Source: a virus. Taken from it: a stretch of DNA of 24,284 nt. Both the position numbers and the translations under genes were made by a program. Below the pieces are notes generated by a model that did no database searches, was not told the DNA's origin, and worked only from the letters and a program-made list of their open reading frames with translations. Location of the stretch: the IMG/VR virus record IMGVR_UViG_3300025030_001126, positions 1 through 24,284 of that record. One strand, given 5' to 3'. Positions 6,177 through 15,200 of this stretch are shown here, one piece after another (the first letter of the stretch is position 1; each line of letters opens with the position of its first letter).

Positions 6177-7879
6177 GATGACCTCGGCGCCATCTTAGCG
6201 CAAAACATGCCCCGGTACGCGCGATGAACCATCGCGAACTGCGACGGGAATCGCTGCCGCAGAAGCGGCTTGTAGTAGAGGTAGAAGCGGCTCACCTCGG
6301 CCGCGTTTTCGATCGGTGCCTTCTTCGCGTACGCGCTCACCCACGCCTCGCGCTGCGACACCTGCCAGAGCTGCTCGTGCCACTCTCGCACCTTCGGGAT
6401 GTCACCGAACGTCGTGAGCAGCCAGGAGTTGAGCGAGTGTCCGATCTCGTGCTCGAGGACCCGTTTCACCTTCGCCGGATCGATCGTTTGTTGGATCCGG
6501 ATTTCGTTGCCGGCCCAATACGCGAAGTCGTTCTCGTCCATCGGGTTCTGCGGCCGCCCGTGGTCGGTCGTGATCAGCGTGACACCGGTCGCTCGCGTGA
6601 ACACCTCGACGGGCGTGCGAGCGACGACGGCCTCGACAGCTTCGCGCACGAGCGGGTCTGCGATCCGCACCGTGATCCCTGCGTCACCGACCGCGTCGCC
6701 GTACGTCATCACGAACATCCGACGCTTGAGTGACTTGATCAGGTTCCACTCGAGATCGGACCGCTTCAACACGAGCGGCTCTAGATTGCCCTCATCGTCG
6801 AAACCCCACCCGCTCGGTACCTCGATCAGCTCGCACGCGCACCACGGATGGAGCGGCCCGAGCGTCGGGAGCCAATCCTTCTTCTTCCGACCGGCGTTCG
6901 ACCCGTTCGCCGTCAACGCGGACAGCACGAAGATGCGAGGCTTCCCGTCGGCGAGGTAGTGATGGAGGCACTCCGGGCACGCGTCGGGGTTCGGCTGTTT
7001 CGCGACGCGAACCTCGTCGGGTCCTGCGTCTGATCGTTCGACGATGGCCTGGGCCTGTCCTTCGATCATCGCATCCATCTTCTCGGTCGCGGCGATTCGC
7101 CCGAGGTCTCGACTCCAATCGCCCGTGGCGTCCCCCAGCTCCGAGGTGATCTTCCGCCATGAATCTCGCTTCTCGACGTTCTCCGCGACCTTGTCTCGCA
7201 CCACGGCCTCGAAGTCGTGGCGCAGCGCCCGGTCTGCCTCGATCGCGGTCGTCGTGAAGTCATCTGCGACACGGTTACCGAGCCCTCGGATTCGAGTAGC
7301 TGCCGACTGCCGGGCGAAGTCGATCGCGTGCTGCTCGGCGGGGCTCGGCGGGGGTACAGGCCGCTGCTTCCACTCCTCCCAGGTGAGGCCCTCGATCGGT
7401 CGCTTCTCTCGAGGTGTAGCGGCGCTGCCGAGGTGCTGGCCGTACCGATACGCCTCGTCGATGATCTTCGTCGGCGCTTGGATCTCGGTGACGACCGCGC
7501 CCTGTTGTACGAGCTGTTGCAAGATCGCGGGACTGACGCCCGCCATGTCGGGGCGGAGTAGCCCGTGCTGTGCGAGCTGTTGCAGAATCGCAGGGTCGAC
7601 TGCGCGCGGGCCGATCACGTGCGCGATGAACGCCTCGTGATGGCTCAGGATGAGCGCGCGGATCGCCTCCAGCTCCGCCGGCGTGAGCAGCTTCGGAGGC
7701 ACCGGTGGCCCCGCCTTGGCCAACGGCTGCCCTAGGATGACGCGCTCGACGTAGCTCCGGACCTCGTCGAGCATGCGCGCGTACAGCGCGCGGTAGGCGT
7801 CGTAGGTGCGTTGATGCAGCTCGCGCATCGGGCGATCGCGATACCAGATCTTCGCACCCGATGCGTCGGGCTCACCCAC
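6173..7879 (-). CDS. MuF-like head morphogenesis protein fused to a zincin metalloprotease domain
   Basis: A 568-residue protein downstream of the portal, the normal place for a MuF/SPP1 gp7-like minor head protein. Residues 200-355 carry the family signature: RIAATEKMDAMIEGQAQAI (261-279), then CPEC (301-304) and LGPLHPWCACEL (340-351), probably a zinc-binding cluster. Residues 400-540 form a separate domain with HEIGH at 477-481 (6437-6451), the HExxH zincin motif; E524 or E528 in ENAAEVSRFY is a candidate third zinc ligand. A short internal duplication, PAILQQLAQHG (97-107) and PAILQQLVQQG (118-128), lies N-terminal. The GTG at 7879 is 12 bases after the upstream stop with no clear Shine-Dalgarno; ATG 7828 is an alternative. 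MuF proteins help bring portal and accessory proteins into the prohead and often carry toxin or enzyme C-termini, so the protease is plausibly cargo; its substrate is unknown. Confidence 0.83.
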   Translation of the reverse strand: MGEPDASGAKIWYRDRPMRELHQRTYDAYRALYARMLDEVRSYVERVILGQPLAKAGPPVPPKLLTPAELEAIRALILSHHEAFIAHVIGPRAVDPAILQQLAQHGLLRPDMAGVSPAILQQLVQQGAVVTEIQAPTKIIDEAYRYGQHLGSAATPREKRPIEGLTWEEWKQRPVPPPSPAEQHAIDFARQSAATRIRGLGNRVADDFTTTAIEADRALRHDFEAVVRDKVAENVEKRDSWRKITSELGDATGDWSRDLGRIAATEKMDAMIEGQAQAIVERSDAGPDEVRVAKQPNPDACPECLHHYLADGKPRIFVLSALTANGSNAGRKKKDWLPTLGPLHPWCACELIEVPSGWGFDDEGNLEPLVLKRSDLEWNLIKSLKRRMFVMTYGDAVGDAGITVRIADPLVREAVEAVVARTPVEVFTRATGVTLITTDHGRPQNPMDENDFAYWAGNEIRIQQTIDPAKVKRVLEHEIGHSLNSWLLTTFGDIPKVREWHEQLWQVSQREAWVSAYAKKAPIENAAEVSRFYLYYKPLLRQRFPSQFAMVHRAYRGMFCAKMAPRSS

Positions 7880-7891
7880 GTGCGCCGCCGA

Positions 7892-8305
7892 TCACGTCAC
7901 GAGATCGCCCACGATCAACACACGCACTCGAGCGCTGTTCGTGGCGTCGTCGTTCGTCAGGTGCAAGCTCGTGAAGGTGCCCGTCATGAGCAGGTACGCC
8001 AGCACATCCTCCGCGCCGCTCGCCGCCGGATCGATCGGCCGGCGCACCTCGATCGCCTGACCCCCCGAGCCCCACAGCTTCACGTCGACGTCCCCCTCCG
8101 CCTCGATGTAGAGCGTGCGGGGCTGCGTCACGTCACCGAAGGCGACTTGATAGTTCGCCTCGCCGCCGGCGAGCGTGATCACCTGGACGACCGCGTGATC
8201 GAGCGTATCCAGCAGCTCGCTGACATCCCGCGAGAACACCGTGTCGTCGAGAGACGCTTCCATCCCGACCTGGATCCCGATCTCTACCGACGTACGGACG
8301 CCCAT
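7892..8305 (-). CDS. Small putative virion protein next to the portal
   Basis: A 137-residue protein, rich in alternating hydrophobic residues and predicted beta strand (HAVVQVITLAGGEANYQV, RTLYIEAEGDVDVKLWG, AYLLMTGTFTSLHLTN, ARVRVLIVGDLV). No catalytic motif or membrane segment is seen, and I do not recognise a named family. The start is well supported: AAGGAG lies six bases upstream, inside the last codons of the portal gene, which ends three bases before the ATG. Position between portal and MuF-like genes suggests a virion component such as a decoration or connector-associated protein, but this is inferred from position only. Confidence 0.7.
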   Translation of the reverse strand: MGVRTSVEIGIQVGMEASLDDTVFSRDVSELLDTLDHAVVQVITLAGGEANYQVAFGDVTQPRTLYIEAEGDVDVKLWGSGGQAIEVRRPIDPAASGAEDVLAYLLMTGTFTSLHLTNDDATNSARVRVLIVGDLVT

Positions 8306-8308
8306 GGC

Positions 8309-10000
8309 TCACTCCTTCAAGCGCTCGATCGTGCTCACGGCCTTGCGCAACTGCTCGTGATAGTCCTTGAACGACGCCGAGAGTAGGTCGTCATCCTCGT
8401 CCTGTTCGCTGTCGTCATCCTCGCCCGCTGGGGCGGAGAGGAGATCGTCATCTTCGTCGAGCGGATCTTCGCCCTCGCCCCCAGGAGCGCCCGGCATGTC
8501 CCCACCCATCCCGGGCTGCTGTTGCTGTGCGTCTTGGGCGTTGGTGTACTGGACCCACTGCGCATCCCGGATCATCTCGCCTTGCCCCTTGGGCATCGGC
8601 GGCAGATCCATCTCGGCGCGCACCTCGTCGACCGTCTTGAACGCAGCGCTCTCCTTGATCCGCGCCTCGCGCTCGGTCTGCTCGGCTTTCGCGTCGAGAC
8701 CGACGAACCCGAACTCGAAATCTTCGCACAGTTCCCAGATCAAGTGCTGGTTGATGTGGTCCGTGATGTGCTCGACGAGCGGGCGTAGTCCCTTGTCTTT
8801 CGACTCGATGACCTTGGATTCTTGACTGCCTTCGTTGAGGCTGCTCGATTGACCGGTGTTGCCGAACTGAAAGTTGATCTCGACCGGGTCCACACCGTAG
8901 ACCGCGCAGATCAGCTTGGTCAGCCAGTCCATCCAAGAGCTGTACTCCATCTCTCGGTTCGCCGAGTGCATGGAGACCCACTGAATCTCGTCCGAGTTGA
9001 GGATCGGGGTGCGCCAAGCGTTGTTCACGCCGCTGATCATCGTGTACCACATGCGCCGGAACGCGCGCATTTGCTTGTCTGGGATGGCACCTTTGATGTT
9101 GATCAGCCCCTTGATCGCAGAACCCTGCGAGAAGAAGTTCTGATTGTACTGGAACCCGAAGAGCCACGCGGTGACGAGACGAACGATCTGCTCGATCGGG
9201 CTCAGACCGAAACCGTTGACGCGGAGGTCCGCGCGCGGGTTCATGATGCACCACGCTAGGTCATCCGGGCTGAACTCCGCGACGACGGTGTTCTCGTAGA
9301 TCTGCACGTACGCGACGCGTTCGCGGTGCTCCTCAGGCCGCATGTGCTCGACGTCGGACACGGCCGGACGCACCGAAGCACCGTCGAGCGCGATGAAGCG
9401 GCTCGGGCGTCCGTGCCTGTCGCGCTGTTTTTCCCACACCCACTGGTCGTAAACCAAGATGTCTCTGACAGACTTCTTCGTGAACGATCGGAAGCTGTCG
9501 CGGTACGTGGGCTTCTCGAACGGCAGAAGATAACCTGTCGTCTCGAGCATCCGCTCGATCTCGCGCGCCATCTTCTGCTCTTGGGGGGACATCGGGCGCT
9601 TGTCACGCCGATCCCGGAGCACGACGCGGTACCCCTTGTCGTACTGGCTCTGCTGGGGCCGACAGAACTGCGAGATCTGATTGACCCGGAGCTGGACGAT
9701 CGCAGCGATCGGCGACGCCTGGAGAGACATCTGGCGCAGAGACTCGTAGGTGAGCGACGACGGCCGCTGCCGCCACCCACCCCAATCGAGGATCGAGTAG
9801 GGATCGTGGAACAGGGCGCGCGGGCTCTCCTCGGTGGCGTCCGCGGCGAGGTTCGTCGTCGTCTGCCGCTGCCGCTCTGTGAGCCCGGCCTTCGTGAGCG
9901 CGTCGCCCATCGACGACATGTCAACGTCGTCGTCGGAGTCAGCCACCCACCGGCGCAGCCCGACGCGCCCGGCCTTCGCGATGTCGTCGATGATCCCCAT
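8309..10000 (-). CDS. Portal protein
   Basis: A 563-residue protein with the pattern of HK97/SPP1-class portal proteins, the dodecameric channel through which DNA is pumped into the head. Visible landmarks are SPIAAIVQLRVNQISQF near 95-111, IYENTVVAEFSPDDLAW near 240, the FGLSPIEQIVRLV segment, FFSQGSAIKGLINIKG, and MEYSSWMDWLTKLICAVYGV followed by DPVEINF, which corresponds to the conserved helix and wing region. Length is within the family's usual 400-600. The C-terminus is an acidic, Gln- and Pro-rich tail with DEDDDLLSA present twice, probably disordered. The gene starts three bases after the upstream stop and lacks a good Shine-Dalgarno, so it is probably translationally coupled. Family assignment is by motif recognition and by position between the terminase and MuF-like genes. 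Confidence 0.88.
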   Translation of the reverse strand: MGIIDDIAKAGRVGLRRWVADSDDDVDMSSMGDALTKAGLTERQRQTTTNLAADATEESPRALFHDPYSILDWGGWRQRPSSLTYESLRQMSLQASPIAAIVQLRVNQISQFCRPQQSQYDKGYRVVLRDRRDKRPMSPQEQKMAREIERMLETTGYLLPFEKPTYRDSFRSFTKKSVRDILVYDQWVWEKQRDRHGRPSRFIALDGASVRPAVSDVEHMRPEEHRERVAYVQIYENTVVAEFSPDDLAWCIMNPRADLRVNGFGLSPIEQIVRLVTAWLFGFQYNQNFFSQGSAIKGLINIKGAIPDKQMRAFRRMWYTMISGVNNAWRTPILNSDEIQWVSMHSANREMEYSSWMDWLTKLICAVYGVDPVEINFQFGNTGQSSSLNEGSQESKVIESKDKGLRPLVEHITDHINQHLIWELCEDFEFGFVGLDAKAEQTEREARIKESAAFKTVDEVRAEMDLPPMPKGQGEMIRDAQWVQYTNAQDAQQQQPGMGGDMPGAPGGEGEDPLDEDDDLLSAPAGEDDDSEQDEDDDLLSASFKDYHEQLRKAVSTIERLKE

Positions 10001-10003
10001 CGT

Positions 10004-11848
10004 TCAGCGCTTGCAGGTGCAGTGCAGGTGCGGCGTGGCGAGCACCTGGCTCTTGTAGATGCTCTCGTGATCGTGCCCGTGGAGCGGGCAGCGTGCGTCT
10101 ACCGTCACGACGATGGGGGCGCTGCGCCCATCGGCCGCGTAGCGCCGTCCCTGCGACTTCCGGAAGAGCACAGAAGGGTCCACGCGATCGTCGATGAGCT
10201 GGACCGGCGCGGGGCCGCTGGGGAGCGTGCGGAGCCCCTCGGCGCCCTTCGCGAGCGGATCGGTCACCATGTCGCGGTAGCTCTTGCGTGTGTGTTCGTC
10301 GTGCGCTTCCTTGATGTCCGCCTTCGGAACATCGCTCCAGTTCCGGTGCGACATTCCGAAGTCTCGCGGCGTCTTACCGGCGTCCATGAGCTTCGTCGCC
10401 ATGCGCGCGACGCCCTTGCCCTTGGTGCTGAGCTTCCGCACCTCTTCGTCCCGAAGGATCTTCTGAACGTGTTGTCGGGACGTCTCCTCCTCGTGAGCGC
10501 GGCGCTCGGAATCACGCTTCGCGCGATCCTGCTTCTCGATCTCCTCGGCGGCTTTGCTGTGCGCCTGCGAGAGACCGTTGTGCGCGTACTCGTGATTCTG
10601 GGTCATCCCACTAGCACGAGCGTGATCCGACCGCTTGTAGTCTCTGATGGCGTTCTCGGCGTCCTTGTGATCCTGCGCGCTCCAGCCCTCGGTGTAGCTA
10701 TCGAAGTGCTCACGCTGCGCTTCCTGGGAAGCGCGGACGGACGGGCTTGCCTCCGGACTGAAGAGGCCGTGCTTGTGCACCGCTTCGCTCGCGACCTTGT
10801 CGAGATGGCCCAGGCGCTCGGGCACATGCGGGATGGGCTTGCCGTTGCTCGTCTTGCCGAGGTGTTTGTCCCCGTCGCCGAAGAGCGACATTTGCTTGTG
10901 ATCGTCGGGATACTCGTAGTTGTACCCCCCTCCTGCCTTCGGAGTGCGCTTCGTGTACTTGTGCCCGCCGCCCTTCACGAGGTCGTGCACGAGGTCGCGC
11001 AGCATGTCGGGATCTCCCGACTCGAGCGCGATCGCGCCGAGCCCGTCGAGGCTCTTGCCGAACATCGGCTTGCCCTTCTTCTTCGGCTTGTCCTCCTCGT
11101 CGTCCCCCTGCGCGAGCGGCGGGCCCTTGTCCTCGTCGTCGCCTTCGTCGCCCGGGCCCTTTGCTTGCGGGGCCTCGTCGCCCTCGTCGCCCCCGCCCTC
11201 GTCGTCGCCCTCCGAGCCCTGCGCCGGCGGCGGTCCCTTCCCCGGCTTGCCGGGCTTGCCGGCCTTCTCCGGAGGCTGCCCGTCCGACGACTGTGCGTCA
11301 TCGTTCGGCTCGCCCATCAACGCGCGAACGAGCTTGCGCACGACGCGGTGATACACGTCGAGCGCGCGCTGCGTCTTGTGGTGCCCGACGCCGTGCAGCC
11401 CGGCCGCGGCGTAGTAGTCCTTCTCGACCGCGGCGACCTCTTCGATCAGCGAGGTGGTCTCCCCGTCCTCGTTGAGATCCCCCACACCGTAGTTCTCCCC
11501 GTCGTCCGCCGGCAGCTCGGGGTCCTCCCCGGTCGCCTGCGCGTCCTCGTCGCCCTCGTCGCCGGGCACCTCGTCGCCCTCGTCGCCGGGCACCTCGTCG
11601 CCCTCGTCGTCGTCCTCGGCGGCCTCGACACCGTCAGTGTCCCCGTCGCCATCGGTGTCGGCGCTGGGCACGTCCGAATCGCCGTCGCCGTCGACGTCGA
11701 CGCCTTGCGGCGCATCGTCGTCGTCCGGTGCCGCCGCTTGCTTCGGCTTGGCTGGCTTGCCCGCGCGCGCGTCGCGGTAGCCGAGCATGTACGCCTCGTC
11801 GTCGTCTCCCGACTTCGCCAACCGCGCCAGACTGTCGATCGCGTCCAT
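10004..11848 (-). CDS. Acidic, repeat-bearing protein of unknown function with a boundary cassette
   Basis: A 614-residue protein from the ATG at 11848. I prefer that ATG to the GTG at 11854, because GGAGG (11857-11861) is eight bases from the ATG but only two from the GTG. Residues 40-130 are highly acidic, with three DxDxDG-like loops (DVDGDGDSD, DTDGDGDTD, DLNEDGETT) and a tandem GDEVPGDE repeat. A Pro/Gly/Lys linker (about 190-265) follows. Then comes a cassette related to those in the giant proteins (KYTKRTPKAGGGYNYEYPDD, about 297-316), followed at once by QMSLF (319-323). The rest is charged helix, ending in a Cys/His cluster (CPLHGHDH, then HCTC) that may bind metal. The gene lies between portal and packaging genes, so a virion or scaffolding-like role is possible. 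No family recognised. Confidence 0.75.
   Translation of the reverse strand: MDAIDSLARLAKSGDDDEAYMLGYRDARAGKPAKPKQAAAPDDDDAPQGVDVDGDGDSDVPSADTDGDGDTDGVEAAEDDDEGDEVPGDEGDEVPGDEGDEDAQATGEDPELPADDGENYGVGDLNEDGETTSLIEEVAAVEKDYYAAAGLHGVGHHKTQRALDVYHRVVRKLVRALMGEPNDDAQSSDGQPPEKAGKPGKPGKGPPPAQGSEGDDEGGGDEGDEAPQAKGPGDEGDDEDKGPPLAQGDDEEDKPKKKGKPMFGKSLDGLGAIALESGDPDMLRDLVHDLVKGGGHKYTKRTPKAGGGYNYEYPDDHKQMSLFGDGDKHLGKTSNGKPIPHVPERLGHLDKVASEAVHKHGLFSPEASPSVRASQEAQREHFDSYTEGWSAQDHKDAENAIRDYKRSDHARASGMTQNHEYAHNGLSQAHSKAAEEIEKQDRAKRDSERRAHEEETSRQHVQKILRDEEVRKLSTKGKGVARMATKLMDAGKTPRDFGMSHRNWSDVPKADIKEAHDEHTRKSYRDMVTDPLAKGAEGLRTLPSGPAPVQLIDDRVDPSVLFRKSQGRRYAADGRSAPIVVTVDARCPLHGHDHESIYKSQVLATPHLHCTCKR
10880..10972 (-). 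repeat. GGKY-type cassette plus QMSLF in the acidic protein
   Basis: The segment encodes GGGHKYTKRTPKAGGG then YNYEYPDDHKQMSLF. It keeps the KY-x-x-R-x-P and aromatic-rich body of the cassettes in the 1724- and 1540-residue proteins, in a third gene of the operon. QMSLF is one residue away from the QLSLF clamp motif. Confidence 0.55.
11555..11602 (-). repeat. 24-bp tandem repeat encoding GDEVPGDE
   Basis: Two adjacent 24-bp units each encode GDEVPGDE, followed by a partial third unit (GDED). They sit inside the acidic region of the 614-residue protein and are likely to vary in copy number by replication slippage. Confidence 0.85.
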
Positions 11849-11850
11849 GG

Positions 11851-12237
11851 TCACATCCTCCGCAGTCCGAGCTTACGCGACTGCTTGCGCTTGCGCGAGG
11901 CATCCGGGAGCTTGGCACCCTTGATCGTCGCTTTGTTCTTCGCCTTCAGCTTCACGTCGTGCTCGGCGTATGGCGCGATGTCCTCCCCCTCATACCGCAG
12001 CTTCGGAACGAGCGCCGGTGGCGTTCCCCAGAACCCGCGGTGCTTGTGCCGCATCGCTGTCTGACGGTTCGCCGCAGCTTCTTGCTCCCGCTCCGCCATC
12101 TTCTTCTCGGGCGGGGCGTAGTATATCGAGAAGTCTGGCAGCGATGGCGTGCTCTCGCCCGGGCCGGACGGCCCCGACCGCGTCGTACCTCCGTACTCCG
12201 CGTTCATCGCCTTCTCGAGTGAGATCACGAACTTCAT
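11851..12237 (-). CDS. Small basic protein of unknown function
   Basis: A 128-residue protein starting MKFVISLEKAMNAEYGG. The ATG at 12237 overlaps the stop of the upstream 1540-residue gene as ATGA, which fixes the start better than an in-frame ATG 291 bases upstream lying wholly inside that gene. The first third has a Gly/Ser/Pro stretch (SGPSGPGESTP) resembling TTSGPSGPSG in the upstream protein. The last third is strongly basic (KLKAKNKATIKGAK, SRKRKQSRKLGLRRM), which suggests nucleic-acid contact or charge balance inside the capsid. No family recognised; it belongs to the head operon by position. Confidence 0.68.
   Translation of the reverse strand: MKFVISLEKAMNAEYGGTTRSGPSGPGESTPSLPDFSIYYAPPEKKMAEREQEAAANRQTAMRHKHRGFWGTPPALVPKLRYEGEDIAPYAEHDVKLKAKNKATIKGAKLPDASRKRKQSRKLGLRRM
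11857..11861 (-). promoter_or_regulatory. GGAGG ribosome binding site that decides a start
   Basis: GGAGG on the minus strand is eight bases upstream of ATG 11848 and two bases upstream of GTG 11854. Normal spacing favours the ATG for the 614-residue protein. Confidence 0.65.
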
Positions 12238-15200
12238 CGCCAGTGATCCGTGGGCCTCGACGAGCGCCTGGGCTCCATGATCGGGTCTCCGCCGTACATC
12301 TTGCTCCGAAGATCCTTCGGCCGCTCGCTCATGTACGCGATCGCCTTGTGGAGCAGCGACGAGCCGCGGAACGCCTCGAAGAGCTTGTCGAAGTGCGGCG
12401 TCATGGCGTCGACCTCGGCGGTGGACGGCCACAGCTCGGATCCCGGGCCGCTGCCGCGGAACGAGGTGAGGTAGGTGTTCTCGCGGCCGTTCGTCTGGAG
12501 CTTGCGCTGGACGTAGACCTCGAAGCACCTCGCGAACACCTCACGACCACTCGCCCAATATTCCTCCCCGTGAGGAAGCCCCCGCTCTTTCAGCTCTTGG
12601 ATGACGCCGTGTAGTCGTCGGCGGAAGTTGACCATCGCATCGCTCGACTGCAACGCATTCATCGCCTGAAACGTGGGCTCTTCCGTCGGCGTGGGGTTGC
12701 GTAGTCTCCGAGCAAAGATCTCGGATGAGTACCGCGCGTCGGACTTGTACCCCTCTGTCGTGATGGTGTCCTCGCCGGCCGCAGCCATGACGAGGTTGTC
12801 GAACATGTGCCCCCACTCGTGTGCGAGAGTTCCCGCACCGTTCGCGCGCGTCAGGTTGATGACTCGCTGCCCGGGCTCGTAGTGGGCCGCGAACGTCCCC
12901 TTCCCTCGAGCGCCGACGGCGATCGCGAGCTTGCCGTTGAACGAAGCCATCTTCGGCGGAAGGCCCAACACATCCGTCAGATCGGCGCACGAGTCGACGA
13001 GGCTCTTCAAATGGTGTTCGCGCTCATCGTCCGTGACGCTCTTGCCCCACTGCACACCACGCATCTCGAAGGCCCCGCCCGCGTGCTTGTCGAGCAGGTC
13101 GAGCCCTTGCTTCGCGCTCTGGTACTGCGACGCTGGCCCCGTGCGGCGCATGACCTTGGTGTCATACAGCTCGGAGAGGTCGATGCCCTTGTCCTTCGAC
13201 TGTTTCGTCCCGAACGCCTCGTTCATCGAGTAGCCCTCGAGAACGCGCATGACGTGCTCGGGCACCTTCCTCAGTTGATCCTCTTTTTCGGGGTACTTCT
13301 TGCTGAGACGCCCGACGAACTCGTTGGCCTGCCCTCGGGCGCTCGTCTTTCCACGCCCGATCACCCCGTTGTACAGGGTGCGCAGCGCCTCGGTGCCTGC
13401 GTCGGCGATGCCGTAGTGGTCACGGTGCGTTTCGTAGATCTGTCGAATCTGTTGCGAGAGCTTCACTGCATTGACGTCGGCGTCTCCCCCGTCGACGAAC
13501 CGCTCTAGGACGCCTTTCGCGCTCGTGTAGGCGTGGTAGTACGACTCGCGCTGCCGTCGAACGTGCTCTTCTTGGGTGGGTGTTTCGTATGCGGAGTTGA
13601 ACACCCTCGTCAGTTTGTCGCCGTCATAGTAGTACGTGATCTTCCCCCCGACCTGCGACAGTTCAACCATCTCGGGCTTGGGGCCGAACTTGCGCATCGC
13701 GTAGTGGGCGATCAGAGCTGCCAGGGCGGTGTTCCCGACCTTGCCGATGTTCTCACTCTCCGCTTGCACCCGCTGGACGCGCGCGATCAAGTCGATCGGC
13801 TCTTGCTTGGCCAAGAAGTCGCGCGTGAACATCGATCCGGCGTCTGACGACGACAGCGCATCCCGCAAGGTCTTCCACACGAACGCTCTATGCCGCGCGG
13901 ACCCGAGCACATCCTCTCCGCGCTGCTCGATCGATGACGAGCGATCGTTGATGTACTCGCCTTCCTCTTCGGCCTTCTTCGTGGCTTTCGTGGCCTCGGC
14001 TCGCGGCGAGCCCTTGGGGTCTTCCGAGGTAGTGGGCATCGGCGGGGGCCGCGGGGGCTCGGGCGTAGGTCGCGGAGGCTCGGGCGGCGGCTTCTTCGGC
14101 GGCGGGGTCCAGGGCGTCTCGCGCGGCTTGCCGCCCTCGAGCGTCTTGACCTCGCCCTGCTGACTGCTTCCGAACGCGCGGATTCCTGCCATCCCTCCGG
14201 GATAAATGTACAACTCTCTCAACTTCACGGCGCGCCCCTCGGCGGGGAACAGGCTCACGCTCCGCCCGTTGTGCCGTTCGACCGTCGGCCCGATCGTGTA
14301 CTTCTTCCCGTTGACGAAGAGCGTCTCACCGGGCGTGAAGTCGAGGTTCAAGTGCTTGCGCTGGCGCGCTTCACGCTCGTTTCGAGCCGCGGTTGCCTGC
14401 TCTCTCAGTTGCTCCCGAGAGGCGTCGGAGAACTTCGTCTCAGTCCCACGAAGCGCCCCCTGTGCGTCGTAGGTGCGTGTGGTGACGGAGCCGTCCGCAT
14501 CGGTGCTCGTCTCGACACGCCCGTCGGGAGGTACCGAGGTGTCGACCTGCACCGCGCGGCCCCGGGAGTCCACCCACGTCGACGTGGTCTGCGGGGGCGT
14601 CGGTGCGGGGGCACTTCGCTTCTCGACGATCTGTTTGACGACCCCTTCGGCGTGCGAGAAGTCGGCATGCTTCGGCAGTTGGATCGTTTCGCCGTCGAGC
14701 GACACGGACCACCCGAGAGCGTTGCGTGTGAGATGCGCCTCCCCGACGAGCGTTGCCAGTGCGTAGCTCGTACCGCTCTCGCGTTTCCACCCAGGGGGTG
14801 ACGATGCAAGATCAAGCACGGGCGCGGCCTCGACCTCGCCCGGAGCTTCATCGAGCTTCTCCATGGGCACCGCGGCCGTCTCTCGCGTCGCGATGTCCCG
14901 ACCGAGCGTGAGCTCGCCGGCCTCCACGTCGTGCACGTGCCCCGTCGAGAGCGCCGCCTTGAGCTTCTCGACGTTCGCGGTCGGGACCTTCCACGTCTTC
15001 GTCGGGCTGTCCCATCGGCCGCCGTGTGCCTTGATCGTGTTGCGGTGGACGTACGTGTCGCCGCCGACTATCGTGTGCTCGGATGCGCCCGAGGGCCCGC
15101 TCGGACCCGACGTCGTCTCGCCGCTCTGCTCGGCGTTGTACCGCTCCACGTTCGCCTGGACGACGGCATCCCGACGTCGGATCGCTTCTTCGCGTCGCAG

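Noticed and set aside
9326-12064. A 912-residue open frame on the plus strand
   Set aside because: It lies opposite the portal and the acidic protein genes, has the Arg/Leu/Val-rich composition of a GC-rich antisense shadow, and shows no motif. The minus-strand genes here are recognisable.
12238-12528. N-terminal extension of the small basic protein
   Set aside because: It lies wholly inside the zincin-bearing gene and is Arg-rich shadow sequence. The ATGA overlap at 12237 explains the start.
14334-14354. HLNLDF in the 1540-residue protein as another clamp motif
   Set aside because: It lacks the leading Gln, the most conserved residue of the consensus, and lies before a predicted beta domain rather than beside a cassette.
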